Source: Limnephilus marmoratus | Lineage: Eukaryota > Arthropoda > Insecta > Trichoptera > Limnephilidae | NCBI GenBank assembly: GCA_917880885.1 | Contig: OU862924.1 | Span: forward strand, 28,996,465 to 29,060,464 | DNA: 64,000 nt | Reading direction: 5' to 3' | Part shown: piece after piece, positions 21,263 through 32,289 of the stretch | Layout of the letters: each line of letters begins with the position of its first letter | Position numbering within the stretch: the first letter of the stretch is position 1 | Program-made: the position numbers and the translations under genes | The notes under the pieces: generated by a model | Told to the model about the DNA's origin: nothing | Database searches by the model: none | The model's input: the letters and a program-made list of their open reading frames with translations, nothing else

Positions 21263-22328
21263 AGGGTTAATTGAACCCGACGGCGATCGGACATTGTTTT
21301 ATAAAAAATGTGGAGGGGATTCTGGCCTCCTTGGTGGCTAAATAATGGCCCTTGTTGGGGCCGCAATATTGAAGAATGCGGGCTCTTGTTGTCCCTAGCA
21401 GCGCAGCTGGCCTGGGGCAGGCTCTTGTTCTCCCTAGCAGCGAAGCCGGCCAAGGAGTGACTCCGGTCGGCTTCTTCTGGATGCCTTGTAGGGCTTTAGA
21501 TTTGCCCTTGTGGGCTTTATGTTTGCCTTTGTGGGCCTTGTAGGCTTCGCGGGCTAAGTAATAATAAAAAATTAGGCAAGGCCGTCCGTCTTCCTGGCGG
21601 AAGAGGAGGAGGCGAAAAGGCCGTCCGTCTTCTTGGCGGAGGAGGAGGAGCAGCCTGCTTGCCTGTTGGTGGCAAGCAGACTCTCTTCCTAGTGAAAAGG
21701 GAGGCAAGGTTGCCAGAGCAGACTTGCTCTTCCTTGGCAGCGAAGCCGGTCTGGGCAAACCCTTGTTGCTCCTGGCGGTGGAGCCGAAAAAATGGCCCTT
21801 TTTAGGGCCGCAAAAATAAAAGGGAGGCAAGGCAGCCATAGCAGACTTGCTCTTCTTTGGCAGCGAAGCCGCAATACAGGCCCTGACCGGGGCCGCAAAC
21901 TTTTGCTCCGGGCCAGGATAACGGCCCTTCATGGGGCCGCAAACTGGTTGCTCCGGGCCAGGATAACGGCCCTTCATGGGGTCGCAAACTGGTTGCTCCG
22001 GGCCAGGATGACGGCCCTTCATAGGGCCGCAAACTGGTTGCTCCGGGCCAGGATGACGGCCCTTCATGGGGCCGCAAACTGGTTGCTCCGGGCCAGGATG
22101 ACGGCCCTTCATGGGGCCGCAAACTGGTTGCTCCGGGCCAGGATAACGGCCCTTCATGGGGCCGCAAACTGGTTGCTCCGGGCCATGATAATGGCCCTTC
22201 ATGGGGCCGCAAACAATAAATAAAAAGGAGGCGGAAAAATAATGACAATTTGTTAGAAAATGTCTCCCGGTGGCAACCTGGCACGCAAGCTTTATTTGGT
22301 TGCACCGGGGCATTGTGCATAAAGACAT
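21263..22328 (-). mobile_element. Minisatellite-bearing element E4, copy A
   Basis: Its ends, AATTGAACCCGACGGCGATC on the left and a CCCGGTGGCAACC..GGTTGCACCGGG hairpin on the right, recur at 31116-31630, so it is a mobile unit. The interior is G/C-rich and modular. Because the repeat period is 45 nt, long frames stay open on both strands (353 and 172 codons minus, 143 plus); the 353-codon frame is low-complexity, with CGPMKGRYPGPEQPV units. I do not call a protein. The class is unknown. Confidence 0.6.
21890..22215. repeat. 45-nt minisatellite, about 7 units
   Basis: Units contain GGTTGCTCCGGGCCAGGATA and ACGGCCCTTCATGGGGCCGC, with single substitutions between units. It lies inside element E4 copy A and is absent from copy B, which has its own array of TGGCCCTTGCTTGGGGCTAA-like units. 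Confidence 0.9.
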
Positions 22329-22334
22329 AAAGAA

Positions 22335-23120
22335 ATTGTAAGAATAAAAATTAGATTATTACAATCTTTTATACAATTATTAGTCCTTTACAATCGAGAT
22401 AAAAATTATCATATCTTTTAAGTTGGACCAAATTACACACAGTAAGTCAAATTTCTTAAAAACCAGTTAATTAGTTTCGGAGTTTATCTCGACCAAACAT
22501 CGTGACGCGAGATTTTTATATAAGTATATAAAGATAATAAAGAAATTAATTTTTCGTGATTTTAGAGGTAACTTTGGCATTTTTCGTGAGGTAATTATAA
22601 TTATTAAAAATAATCTCGACCGTATCTGTGAAAATGTAATGAAAAATAAAATAAAACATCGTTAAAAAAGGCGTTGCTTGGTTAAAAATCTTAATTTATC
22701 TACTATCTATGTACTTAATTTATAACAAATTTGTGTTTCAACATAAGTCGGTCATTTGATATATTTAATTAATTTGTAATTTGAAACAATTAATTAATTA
22801 ATTCACCCATCAAAATATTTCATTTATTTTAAAATAATTATCATAATTTCCAAAGTTGCCTCTAAAATCTCAATTTAAAAAAAAATGTTTAATGGCCTTT
22901 ATTTCATAATTTAAAACACATCCATACTAGATATTTGACATACCTTTTGATTGATCTAACAATTTTATGGTATTTTGCATACCCCAAATTCAAATATAAG
23001 TTTTGGACGAAAATTTAAGTTACATAAAATACAGCCGTGTACAGTTTGTCTTATGGAGGGTTTTGTTTTCAAACACAGCGTAAATTATAATTAAAAATAT
23101 TCCAGGTAAGCATAATTGCT
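22335..23120. other. No feature recognised
   Basis: Very AT-rich. No exon or repeat copy that I can support. Confidence 0.3.
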
Positions 23121-23124
23121 GTTG

Positions 23125-23330
23125 TTACATAGTATTTGATTCACTTGACCGTGTCAAGTTGTAATACTGCACAAGAGTTCCAACACACGGAGCCACGGAT
23201 TCCCCAGCTGGGGAATGTTGTGCGGTTGAAGGGAGTGGGGAGTGGAAGATGATGGGGTAAAGGAAAATTGGTAAGTAACTGGCTTTTCTGATCTGGCTGG
23301 TAAAAACTGCTAAAACCTGCATGATTTTAG
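23125..23330 (-). mobile_element. Diverged tRNA-Val SINE body
   Basis: On the minus strand it has GCCAGTTACTTACCAATTTT, CACTCCCCACTCCCTTCA, CATTCCCCAGCTGGGGAAT and CTCTTGTGCAGT, matching in order the body of the SINEs at 45115, 45677 and 47730. The tRNA head and tail are not recognisable. Confidence 0.5.
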
Positions 23331-23384
23331 ATTTTCATGGTCTATTTGGATTTTTGGGTTGTTAAGCCTTATTGAACTTCCTCC

Positions 23385-23450
23385 TTATTTTGTTAATGTT
23401 TCGGATAGCTTTGTGTCCGTAATCAAGGCATATGTGACTAAAGCCTATGT
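23385..23450 (-). repeat. Penelope-type flank fragment
   Basis: On the minus strand GATTACGGACACAAAGCTAT then CCGAAACATTAAC resembles the core of the family-two pseudo-LTR at 17555. Confidence 0.35.
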
Positions 23451-23724
23451 TCACGCCTTTATTGTTACATGTTGCTTTTGGCAACTACCTAGCGTTTGCT
23501 CTCCTGTTCAATAGTTCGGTTGAATTCACCTCGCCGCATAGGACACAAGTCTTAAAAACCGCATCGCTTCACAGTTTTAATAATTACACCGTACAGGACA
23601 GAAGTTAAAACAAATCGCAACTATTCGTAAAGTAAAAGGCCATCGCCGCGCCACCTGATCTATTATTGCTCGACACTATTATTCCGCGATCAAACGTTCA
23701 TTTCCATTCACCATTGGGAACACC

Positions 23725-24345
23725 AATTGAAGTGGGAAGCAACCAAGGTAAGTGAGTTTAACCATAATAAAATAGATATGCTAGCGTTATTCGATGACAT
23801 ACTGAGAAGCAAGCTGGAGTACGCGAGCGATGTTTGGGCACCGTACCACCAGAAGTACATTGATGTGTTAGAGCAAATCCAGAAGAAATTCCTCAGGTAT
23901 GTTTATACGTGGAAGCATGGAACCTATCCAAGGTTCATGCACCATATTGACTTACTTGAGGAAACTGATTCTGGGAGTCTAGAAACTAGACGGAAAGCAA
24001 GTCTTGCTATTCTGTCTTTCAAAATTTGGAACAATTTCATCGATAGCCCATTTCTCTTGGGAAGCTATAATTTTTATGAACCAGATCACTACAGCCGAAG
24101 TTGACATCATGATTTATTTAAAGTACCGAACGGCAGAACAGACGTCTTGGCAAAGCATAGCATGACGAGAGGAGTGATGCTGTTAAATGAAATTGCAAAC
24201 CATTTGGATGTAAGTGACTGTTCTTTACATGCCTTAAAAATATTATTGAAGAGTCACTTGCCTAAATGCTGATGGGGTAACTAAATTGTACTGTAATTGG
24301 AATTATTCTGTTGTAGAATAGTAGTAAAAAATATATATATATATA
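23725..24345 (+). pseudogene. LINE 3' end, family D
   Basis: The frame 23727-24104 encodes the region after the polymerase: DDILRSKLEYASDVWAPYH, then IDVLEQIQKKFLRYVY. After a TGA it continues with GRTDVLAKHSMTRGV and MLLNEIA. The 3' UTR has AAATTGTACTGTAATTGGAA and ends in a TA repeat at 24329-24350. The catalytic region is missing. Confidence 0.7.
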
Positions 24346-24349
24346 TATA

Positions 24350-25040
24350 AAAAAATAATAAATAAGAACCGCATACAGTTCACGCAACATTTGATCCCTC
24401 AATCGATCGTGTCGGAGCATTTGTCCCCGCCGCAACAGCCTATTCAAGCAACATTGTCATTCTCAATGGTAGTTTAACTCAGAGTTTAATTGCCAAATAA
24501 AAAAGGGAAGAAATATATTGCAATAAAAGTAGCGCTGACTTCGTGAAACTTGAAATAAATCTAAATTGTTATTAAAAGTAGGCTTTGACTTTGTAAATTT
24601 TACGCATAAAGTTTCCGATGTGATAGATTTAATGATCGATCTTAAAACTTTTTCGCATTACATTTTACGCCAACGATTTTCAGGAAAGATGAGTTCCAAG
24701 TCTCGCTTCGAAATCTGTCGAGCTTTTAATACGTCTTACTTCTTGATTGAGTTAATTTTAAACTTTGTGGTTATCGTACTGCGAAAGCTCGATCTCCTAA
24801 GTGCTTTGTACTTCCTAAAAGTTTTTCATGAATCGACGTTTTTTTATGTTGCTGATCTGCATTACGAAAATGTTTAAATTTGGTTCCGCGTATGAATCCA
24901 TTCATTAATGTAGTCAAAATTATTCGAATAAAATTATTTGTGGAGAAGAATGTAAATTTCCCCAAATATAAACGTTTAGTTTCTTCTAAATTATTAATAT
25001 TACCATATGCGATCAATGAGCGTATTGAGGTATTTTGAAT
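24350..25040. other. No feature recognised
   Basis: Open frames of 103 and 81 codons on opposite strands (24566-24877, 24771-25016) overlap each other and show no family signature. Confidence 0.3.
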
Positions 25041-25044
25041 CTAA

Positions 25045-25482
25045 ATATATATATATATACATAAATGAATCCCTGTTTCCCTTGGTCACGCCATAACTTC
25101 AGAACCTATTTCATTCATCTTTTTATTAAATTTTCTAATACTTTGTAGAAGGTTCTTACTTCTTAAAATTAAAGATATTTTTAATCTATGTTAGGTACCA
25201 AATTTGATTGATTGTTCTTATAATATACAAAACTGAATATTTGTAATGAAAAATGAAAATTTTAATAAAAAATTGTATTAGGTGGCACGTGAGCTTTTTG
25301 AAGACTGAATGTACTGGGACTGAATATTTGGAACGCGGGACGTGGACGGAGAAGGTAAAAGGGGAACGCGAAAGGGTAGTGGATGCGGGAGGAGAACGGG
25401 AACTCACGGGAAAGGACATACAGGGAGAAACAATTCATTTCTTTGAATATGGCATTGCAACGCATGCTAAGAACAAGCTAGT
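25045..25482 (+). mobile_element. Non-autonomous Helitron
   Basis: The 3' half (GGTGGCACGTGAGC, ACGGGAAAGGACATACAGGG, GCAACGCATGCTAAGAACAA, ending CTAGT at 25478-25482) matches 63240-63590 and 7010-7095. The left boundary is approximate. Confidence 0.6.
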
Positions 25483-25808
25483 AACCTAATAAAATTTCAA
25501 AAAAGGTTTTTATCAAAATAGTTACGTACGTAAGTAGACAGCAAGAAGAAATACACCGACAAAATATGTTTCTTCAAGTAGTTTGGAAATAGAAATTTAT
25601 TTAAGGCCAAAATTTTTAAAATTATTATTACTAAATTAGAAATATGTATATATATAACTCTATAAACAAATATCTAAAAATTAGTATAGTTGCCATCCAG
25701 GCAAATGTCAGAAGTCAACTGACATGGAAACGAATAAAATGTTACAGGTAGGTGGTAGGTAATCCATCGCCCTTTGTTTGTATTTGAAAAGATTATTTTT
25801 ATAATTAA

Positions 25809-26089
25809 ACTAGCTTTTTCCTGCGGCTTCACTCGCATGGTGTAAGGGGGTTGCCACTCCGCCTCCTCCGCCCCTCCGCCGCTCTCTGACCGCCAACCCT
25901 GCATAAAATCACCAAAGTTTCATCGCAATCGGATGAACGGTTTAGCAACGCGTAATTTCATGATGCCAGAGCTCACTATTGTATACAGAAACCATCGCGG
26001 GCATGCGCACGTCAAATCCCCAAAGTTTCAGGCCCCATATATATGTACAAACCCAGAAACAAACATATTTAGATTTTTATATATGTAGA
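25809..26089 (-). mobile_element. Non-autonomous Helitron
   Basis: On the minus strand it starts TCTACATATATAAAAATC and ends GTGAAGCCGCAGGAAAAAGC then CTAGT, followed by T. This is the classical insect Helitron terminus. The inner CAAAGTTTCATCGCAATCGG (plus) is similar to 44010-44040. Confidence 0.7.
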
Positions 26090-26149
26090 TAACATCAGTT
26101 CCAATTCTAAAAATGTCATACTATTAAGACGACAACTCTAAAATATATT

Positions 26150-26300
26150 CAGAATCTTAACGACATAAGTAAAGAAGTCTTGAATACAAATTGCGACTCG
26201 CGACCCGTGTATTAGACGGAACTTCTGTCAAATTTACCGTATCAAAGAAAAGAAGAAGAAGAAAAATAATATGGGAATCTTAACGACGTAAGTGAAGAAA
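26150..26300 (-). repeat. Dispersed repeat, partner of 49200-49350
   Basis: Inverted match to 49200-49350 including AAATTGCGACTCGCGACCC and AGAAGAAGAAGAAAAATAAT, with CTTAACGAC at both ends. Possibly a ~150-nt MITE. Confidence 0.5.
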
Positions 26301-26304
26301 GTCG

Positions 26305-27090
26305 TATTGTACGAACGTACGGTCGAATTCACCCTAGCAGGCCTGGAGATACGACCTTTCCACCGCGTTCATTTTGATTAATTCTGAAGAACGTGTTACA
26401 AATATTTAAAATGTGTCTCCGTGTTGTCCTCCCGAAGTTATTAATTCATCGCCTAGAAAAATAAAATCTGGTGCTTACCGCTAACCTTATAGTTGAAAAA
26501 CGGGTTATAAAGTTTTAAAATCGTTGTGCGTAAAATGTATTAATGTTTTTATTAATCTAAAATATAAATAATTTGCATCCCTTGTGCGGCATGGAAATAA
26601 AAAAGTTAATATATTTACGAATTCGCCGAAAATGTTTAAAATGTGCGTTTTGAGCAAACAAAAATTATTCGGGTTGTGTACCGCCATAAGCGAACTGAAA
26701 TTACGTTATTTAATTATTCACTTCTTGTACTGAATATGAACACTCTGGAATTTGAACAATCTCGTCTTATTTCACCGAACCACTCAAAATGAACCAGTAA
26801 TTGCATTTTCAACTGCCACCTAAACGACGTTACAGCATGTGCTGGTTTGATCTGATAATGAGCTGTTTCCGCTACCCGTGCTTTAAATACCGTGAAATGC
26901 CATTTATTTGAAATACCTACCATTAAATATGGGGTTCTATTATTAGAAGTTCGATTCCTTCATCCTATACCAAGCGTGTTAAACACGGAGGCTCCTAAAG
27001 GCCAATATAACAATATCTATATAATTTGAATTAATTAATTGATTTAAATACGAAACAATTTCTAGAGATTTTATTTTAAAGAGTTTTATT
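26305..27090. other. No feature recognised
   Basis: No supported coding or repeats. Confidence 0.3.
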
Positions 27091-27094
27091 TCAG

Positions 27095-27245
27095 TTTTTA
27101 TTTATTTTTGGGGTGTTGTGCCGTGTTGCGCTACCTCCTCCAGCCAACGTTGCGTACAGCATTACAGTGTCCATCATCAGATGTGTGATAATAACAAAAA
27201 TACTATTGGCCGTGAAAATCTAAAATCATAACAGTTTTATTTTCG
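27095..27245 (-). repeat. Penelope-type flank with hammerhead-like core
   Basis: On the minus strand CTGATGA (27180-27174), GGACA..TGTAC as a damaged stem II and GCAAC in place of GAAAC, then GCAACACGGCACAACACCCC. The TTTTAGATTTTCACGGCC block lies on the other side; in the copy at 33600-33722 the two blocks are in opposite relative orientation. Confidence 0.4.
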
Positions 27246-27247
27246 AT

Positions 27248-27499
27248 CTGAAACTTCCGGTGAAATATACCTACAACCCCAAATTTTTCACCGTCCTACC
27301 CCTACCCTCCCTTTTTTTAATCGCAATTTTAATATTTTTGTGTTAACAAATTTAACCGTCGTGCGTCGTTCGTATTTCAAACAGAAATAAATTATTTATG
27401 TTGTTGAATGACAGATGGCGCTACATCCGCCTCATCGAACTTTTATCCACCCATAGAAATAATTTATATGGCAGAACAACGTTTGCTGGGTCAGCTAGT
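27248..27499 (+). mobile_element. Helitron-like element
   Basis: Ends GCAGAACAACGTTTGCTGGG then TCAGCTAGT (27491-27499). The interior (CATTTCAAACAGAAATAAAT, GACAGATGGCGCTACATCCG) matches 51715-51895. Confidence 0.65.
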
Positions 27500-27526
27500 A
27501 ATAAATAAATATAACATATACAAACA

Positions 27527-27885
27527 ATAAATATTTGTCCTCCGTCCCAAAGTAAGGATGACGGTAGCAGAGAAGTTCAGTTTTATCTATATTTCTGTAA
27601 AATAATATTCAAGTTTGTATTATGCTGGCCCACACAAACGTTTTGTTTTGAAGAGATTTATTTCACGTGTAGGTACATTTGTTACTTAATTTTATCTGCT
27701 ACTAATAATTGTCCTCTGTCCCAAAGTAAGAATGATGGTAGCAGAGAAGTTCAGTTTTATCTATATTTCTGTAAAAATTAATTCAAGTTTGAATTATGCT
27801 GGCCCTCACAAACATATCACTGTTTTGTTTTGAAGAGATTTATTTCACGTGTAGGTAAATGTGTTACTTAATTTTATGTGCTACT
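27527..27885. repeat. Tandem duplication, period about 174 nt
   Basis: Two head-to-tail copies starting at GTCCTCCGTCCCAAAGTAAG (27537) and GTCCTCTGTCCCAAAGTAAG (27711), with few differences. Confidence 0.9.
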
Positions 27886-28960
27886 GGTTTCGACACATCC
27901 TGTCATTCATTAAATTGAAGTCACATGGTTCACTCGGATGAAGGTTTACTCGATGAAATGTTCCATTCTCGTTTCACCGCGTGTTCACACGGTTCCTTCG
28001 AAGGAAGAGTTCACTCGACATTCTCGCTACGAAGTCGTCGAGCGGAGTCGCGGCGCGCATTGGAATTCGTCCGGCGCTGACGGCTAAATTCGGGAATATT
28101 TACGATTTCAATTGACATTTCCGATAACGTCGAACTAAATTACGAGAAATTGGTGATTTTTGTAAACAGTAAATAAATTTCAGCACCATAAAATGAACAT
28201 ATGGTTAAATAATAACCTGAAAACTGATATCTACCAGTATTTTTACACCATGAAAATTTTTTTAATTCCAAAATAGGCCTCGGCTTGCAATAAAATCCAT
28301 ATAAATGGAATATTTATTAACGTATCCAAAAACTAAAAACTGTTTTGGAAAGGTGATGAAATATGCTTCCAAAATTTATTATTAAAAATAACCACGTAAT
28401 TTTTAAAATAGAATAATTTTTAATGTAAACTTTTAAAAGTTAAAAAAATGGCTCTCCTTGCTTTTATTCTTACTAAAATTACTGGTAATAAAAAAAATAT
28501 AAAAACACAAACTTATTTTGTTAGACAAATAAATTATATACGTTTCTGTCACCTCACTCTTTTGTCGTTTCATATAAAAATAGTTTGTTTAAAATTCACA
28601 ATGTTTCATAATTTTTTTTTTCAAATTCGATCAGAAACTTTGGTTCCATAGAAGTGTACATTCGTATTCTTTTGTGGTTAATTGTTATATTGAATATATA
28701 GAGCATTATTTTCTCTTTCCAATACCGTTTAGATCATATTTTTCACTATGACAGTAAGGTAGAAACAACGATTTCTATGAGACGTGTAGGAGTTATTTCG
28801 AAAAGCGACTAAACGGAGCATTTTGACGTTTAAGCCGCTCCGGCTACTCGTCCTCACGCCAGAACATTTCGGCCGACTAATTTGCGAGTGAAAGACTGTT
28901 CGCTTGAGTGTTCACACACATCATTCGCGTCACGTGATGTTAAATTCCGGTTGCGAGTGA

Positions 28961-29013
28961 ACAGTGCCGAAGGAAGCATTCCAACATTGTTGGAATGCTT
29001 CATTCGGCACTGT
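28961..29013. repeat. 53-nt palindrome, copy 1
   Basis: ACAGTGCCGAAGGAAGCATT and its complement meet at CCAACATTGTTGG, with two mismatched positions. Repeated in the second tandem copy. Confidence 0.85.
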
Positions 29014-30167
29014 CTCTATTCACTTTCGTGTTCACACGGTTCATTTCGAGGGAAAGAGGTGGAATGAAATCACAAAATGAACGATAAATGAATCACGTGA
29101 ATGGGCTATTAAGTTGAAGTCACATGGTTCACTCGGATGAAGGTTTACTCGATGAAATGTTCCATTCTCGTTTCACCGCGTGTTCAGACGGTTCCTTCGA
29201 AGGAAGAGTTCACTCGACATTCTCGCTACGAAGTCGTCGAGCGTAGTCGCGGCGCGCATTGGAATTCGTCCGGCGCTGACGGCTAAGTTCGGGAATATTT
29301 ACCATTTCAATTGACATTTCCGATAACGTCGAACTAAATTACGAGAAATTGGCAATTCTTGTAAACAGTAAATAAATTTCAGCCCCCTAAAATAAACATA
29401 TGGTTAAATAATAACCTGAAAACTGATATCTACCAGTATTTTTGCACCATGAAAATTTTTTTATTCCAAAATAGGCCTCGGCTTGCAATAAAATCCATAT
29501 AAATGAAATATTTATTAACGTATCCAAAAACTAACTGTTTTGGAAAGGTGATGAAATATGCTTTCAAAATTTATTATTAGAAATAACCACGTAATTTTTT
29601 AAATAGAATAATTTTTAATGTAAACTTTCAAAAGTTTAAAAAATGGCTCTCCTTGCTTTTATTCTAACTAAAATTACTGGTAAAAAAAAATATAAAAACA
29701 CAAACTTATTTTGTTAGGCAAATAAATGGTAAACGTTTCTCTCACCTCACTTTTTTGTCGTTTCATATAAAAATAATTCATTAAAAATATATTTCATAAT
29801 TTCATAATTTTTCATAATTTTTTTTTCAAATTCGATCAGAAATTTTGGTTCCATAAAAGTGTACATTCGTATTATTTTGTGGTTAATTGTTATATTGAAT
29901 ATTCAGAGCATTATTTTCTCTTTACAATACCGTTTAGATCATATTTTTCACCATGATAGTAAGGGAGAAACAACGATTTCTATGAGACGTGTAGGAGTTA
30001 TTTCGAAAAGCGAACTAAACGGAGCATTTTGACGTTTAAGCCGCTCCGGTTACTCGTCCTCACGCCAGAACATTCTCGGCCGACTAATTCGCGAGTGAAA
30101 GACTCTTCACTTGAGTGTTCACACACATCATTCGCGTCACGTGATGTTAAATTCCGGTTGCGAGTGA

Positions 30168-30220
30168 ACAGTGCCGAAGGAAGCATTCCAACATTGTTGG
30201 AATGCTTCATTCGGCACTGT
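30168..30220. repeat. 53-nt palindrome, copy 2
   Basis: The same palindrome as in the first tandem copy, including its two mismatches. Confidence 0.85.
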
Positions 30221-30568
30221 CTCTCTTCACTTTCGTGTTCACACGGTTTATTTCGAGGGAAAGAGGCGGAATGAAATCACGAAATGAAAGATAAATGAAC
30301 CATGTGAATGGGCTATACGCATACGCAATCTCAAAACTAGCCATTGTTAATAAAACTAACTTGACCACAGTTACCCCAAAGATATCGAAATATCTTTGGT
30401 TCCCCCTTCCCCCCCCCTCCCAAATCACCACTCCCCTTATTAAATTTATTCATTTTTTACTTGCATAGGAAAATTGTAAAATGTTTCTTCTAATAGTGCA
30501 AAATTATTTTGTGGTAACATTTTAAATTCAAATTAATAAATAACGTTGTATTAACCACTTAATTATTT

Positions 30569-30619
30569 ATAAAAACCGACATATTTCGTCAGCAAAGCTG
30601 ACTTCCTCAGGGTTTTGAC
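30569..30619 (-). ncRNA. Hammerhead ribozyme, near-complete
   Basis: Minus strand: stem I AAAACC, CTGAGGA (core position 7 tolerates any base), stem II GTCAGC-TTT-GCTGAC, GAAA then T instead of C, AT, GTC and GGTTTT. The changed residue allows a G-T pair in stem III, so it may still fold. Confidence 0.65.
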
Positions 30620-30644
30620 AGAAACAAAAGTTTTGAGTTCTGTC

Positions 30645-30690
30645 AAAACCCTGAGGAAGTCAGCTTTGCTGACGAAACATGTCGGTTTTT
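30645..30690 (+). ncRNA. Hammerhead ribozyme, complete core
   Basis: Stem I AAAACC (30645-30650) pairs with GGTTTT (30684-30689). CTGAGGA is at 30651-30657, stem II is GTCAGC-TTT-GCTGAC, GAAAC at 30674-30678, loop AT and cleavage triplet GTC at 30681-30683. Every conserved residue is present. Confidence 0.8.
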
Positions 30691-30789
30691 GTAAATAATT
30701 AAGTGGTTAATACAACGTTATTTATTAATTTGAATGTAAAATGTTTGTTTTTTTAAAAAGCATTATTCTTAACTCATTTTGTAACAGAC

Positions 30790-30880
30790 GTCTCAGCGCC
30801 TTTCAAGAACTGTAAAAAAGGGACCGGTCTCGTGCACGCCTTCCAGAGGTACGCGCTGATGATGATGATAGTTATTGGCT
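30790..30880 (+). mobile_element. RTE-type LINE 3' tail
   Basis: The sequence ends in a GATGATGATGAT run at 30859-30871, the kind of simple-repeat tail seen in RTE elements and mirrored by the tail at 54425-54445. Coding is not recognisable. Confidence 0.35.
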
Positions 30881-31115
30881 GGCCTCCCTACATCCAGTGG
30901 TAATGGTCCTGGATGCGCCTGGTTTCTGCCTGAGCGGTGCCTTGGCATTGCCCAGAGTCAGGGCCGACTGCAGCGGTAGGCACCAGGTTCTCGAGACAGG
31001 CAGAAGTCGGCGGGAGGCAGCTGGGTGATGAAAAACTTCCGAAGAATAATAATAACACGAGTTGTCAAGTAGAGATGAACTGAGTAACATTTATTTGAAA
31101 ATTCGGCATATTTAT

Positions 31116-31630
31116 TGGGTTAGTTGAACCCGACGGCGATCGGGCATTGTTTTATACAAAATGTGGAGGGGGGAGAAAATGCAAGGTGGTTCTTCCTTGG
31201 GGCTAAATATTGGCCCTTGCTTGGGGCTAAATATTTGCCGGCCTCCTGTGAGGCGGAATATTCAAAACAATGAAAAAAGAGGTAAGGCAGTCTGCTTCCT
31301 TGGAGGCGGAGCAGACTCTCTTCCTTGGCAGCGAAGCCGGCCTGGGGCAGGCCCTTGTTGTCCCTGGCAGTGAAGCCGGCCTGGAGCAGGCCCTTGTTGT
31401 CCCTGTTTCGGGCGGCAAAGGAGTGACTCCGGTTTGCTTCTCCTGGATGCCTTGTAATGGCCCTTACTTGGGGCTAAATATTGGCCCTTGCTTGAAGCTA
31501 AATAATGGCCCTTGCTTGGGGCTAAATAATAACAAGTTGTAAATAATAAATTTAGAATGTCTCCCGGTGGCAACCTGGCACGCAAGCTTTATTTGGTTGC
31601 ACCGGGGCATTGTACATAGTAAAAAGACAT
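31116..31630 (-). mobile_element. Minisatellite-bearing element E4, copy B
   Basis: Shares both ends with 21263-22328 (TTGAACCCGACGGCGATCGG, and the GGCAACCTGGCACGCAAGCT hairpin end) and modules such as GACTCTCTTCCTTGGCAGCG and TGTAGGGCTT-like units, but lacks the 45-nt array. Its own units centre on GGCCCTTGCTTGGGGCTAA. Confidence 0.6.
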
Positions 31631-32032
31631 TATTTTACAAAAATTTCCAAGAAATGACCTCAAAATGTGAAGGATGCCACCAGCGATGAATCTTGATGAA
31701 AGGATGTTTGGAGGGTGCGAACACGTCCGTTACACATTTTTTTATTTCATATTCTTAATCTCAAATATACATATTTTTCTAACTTCTGTTCGAAAAATGG
31801 TTTTAATTTTGGGACATTGTAACGTAGAGGTCGTATAGACTTTCCGTGAATCGTGGCACACTGAACAGTGATCACGGGAGCGTGGCTCAGGATGATTTGC
31901 TTGGCGCAGCGCATTGCTTTTATGAGAATACCAGGGAAAAACTCATCTACTTCCCCATTTCATCCTATCCTCTTAAAAACAATGCGCCGCGCCCCTCCCG
32001 AAAACGTTAAATAATTATCAAAAAAACCATAA

Positions 32033-32287
32033 CCGCTCAGAAAGCGACGATTCCCTAACCGTCTGAGAAAACTCAGACAGCGAACGATCATCGATGGCCA
32101 GGAGTCTACCCGAAGGCTAACCCGAGACCTGCCTCACGCTCAAGGAACCGCGCCACATCTCCTCATCACGGAGTGTAACTCTGGTAGAGTGTACACGTTA
32201 CGAGGGAGGAAGTACTACAGAAATGATCCTGTGAAGTACAGTCCTACCGAATCAACAGAGGCCAGACTATTTGTGGACATGTCGTAG
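32033..32287 (+). CDS. Unrecognised open frame, possible exon or element tail
   Basis: An 84-codon frame without an early Met ends at TAG 32285-32287. It contains HLLITECNSGRVYTLRGR and KYYRNDPVKYSP, a composition more protein-like than the neighbouring DNA. An AG at 32039-32040 lies at the open end but has no clear pyrimidine tract. It could be the end of a retroelement polyprotein or a terminal exon. I do not recognise the family. Confidence 0.3.
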   Translation, partial: PLRKRRFPNRLRKLRQRTIIDGQESTRRLTRDLPHAQGTAPHLLITECNSGRVYTLRGRKYYRNDPVKYSPTESTEARLFVDMS

Positions 32288-32289
32288 AC

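Larger units (their letters stand above)
27910..30316. repeat. Tandem duplication of a 1.2-kb element
   Basis: Two head-to-tail copies, 27910-29108 and 29109-30316 (period 1199), align throughout at high identity. Both start with TTGAAGTCACATGGTTCACT and end with ATGAA(T/C)CA(C/T)GTGAATGGGC, so CACATGGTTCA is in inverted form at the outer ends, which points to a DNA transposon. TTAA lies at the left edge and at the junction. No conserved protein is visible; apparent frames at 28882 and 30029 are reading-throughs of the terminal region. Confidence 0.85.
30526..30735. repeat. Penelope-type palindrome, 98-nt arms
   Basis: Arms 30526-30623 and 30638-30735 are almost perfectly complementary across a 14-nt centre. 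Each carries a hammerhead with its 5' side toward the centre. Confidence 0.9.

Noticed and set aside
21792..22223. 143-codon plus-strand frame and 172-codon minus-strand frame over the minisatellite
   Set aside because: Both are shadows of a 45-nt repeat that keeps several frames open at once; no independent support for coding.
24566..25016. 103- and 81-codon frames on opposite strands
   Set aside because: They overlap antisense, have no signature and sit in AT-rich sequence.
30029..30274. 81-codon frame, repeated as 61 codons at 28882
   Set aside because: It reads through the terminal region of the tandem 1.2-kb element and its palindrome; the reverse strand is open too.
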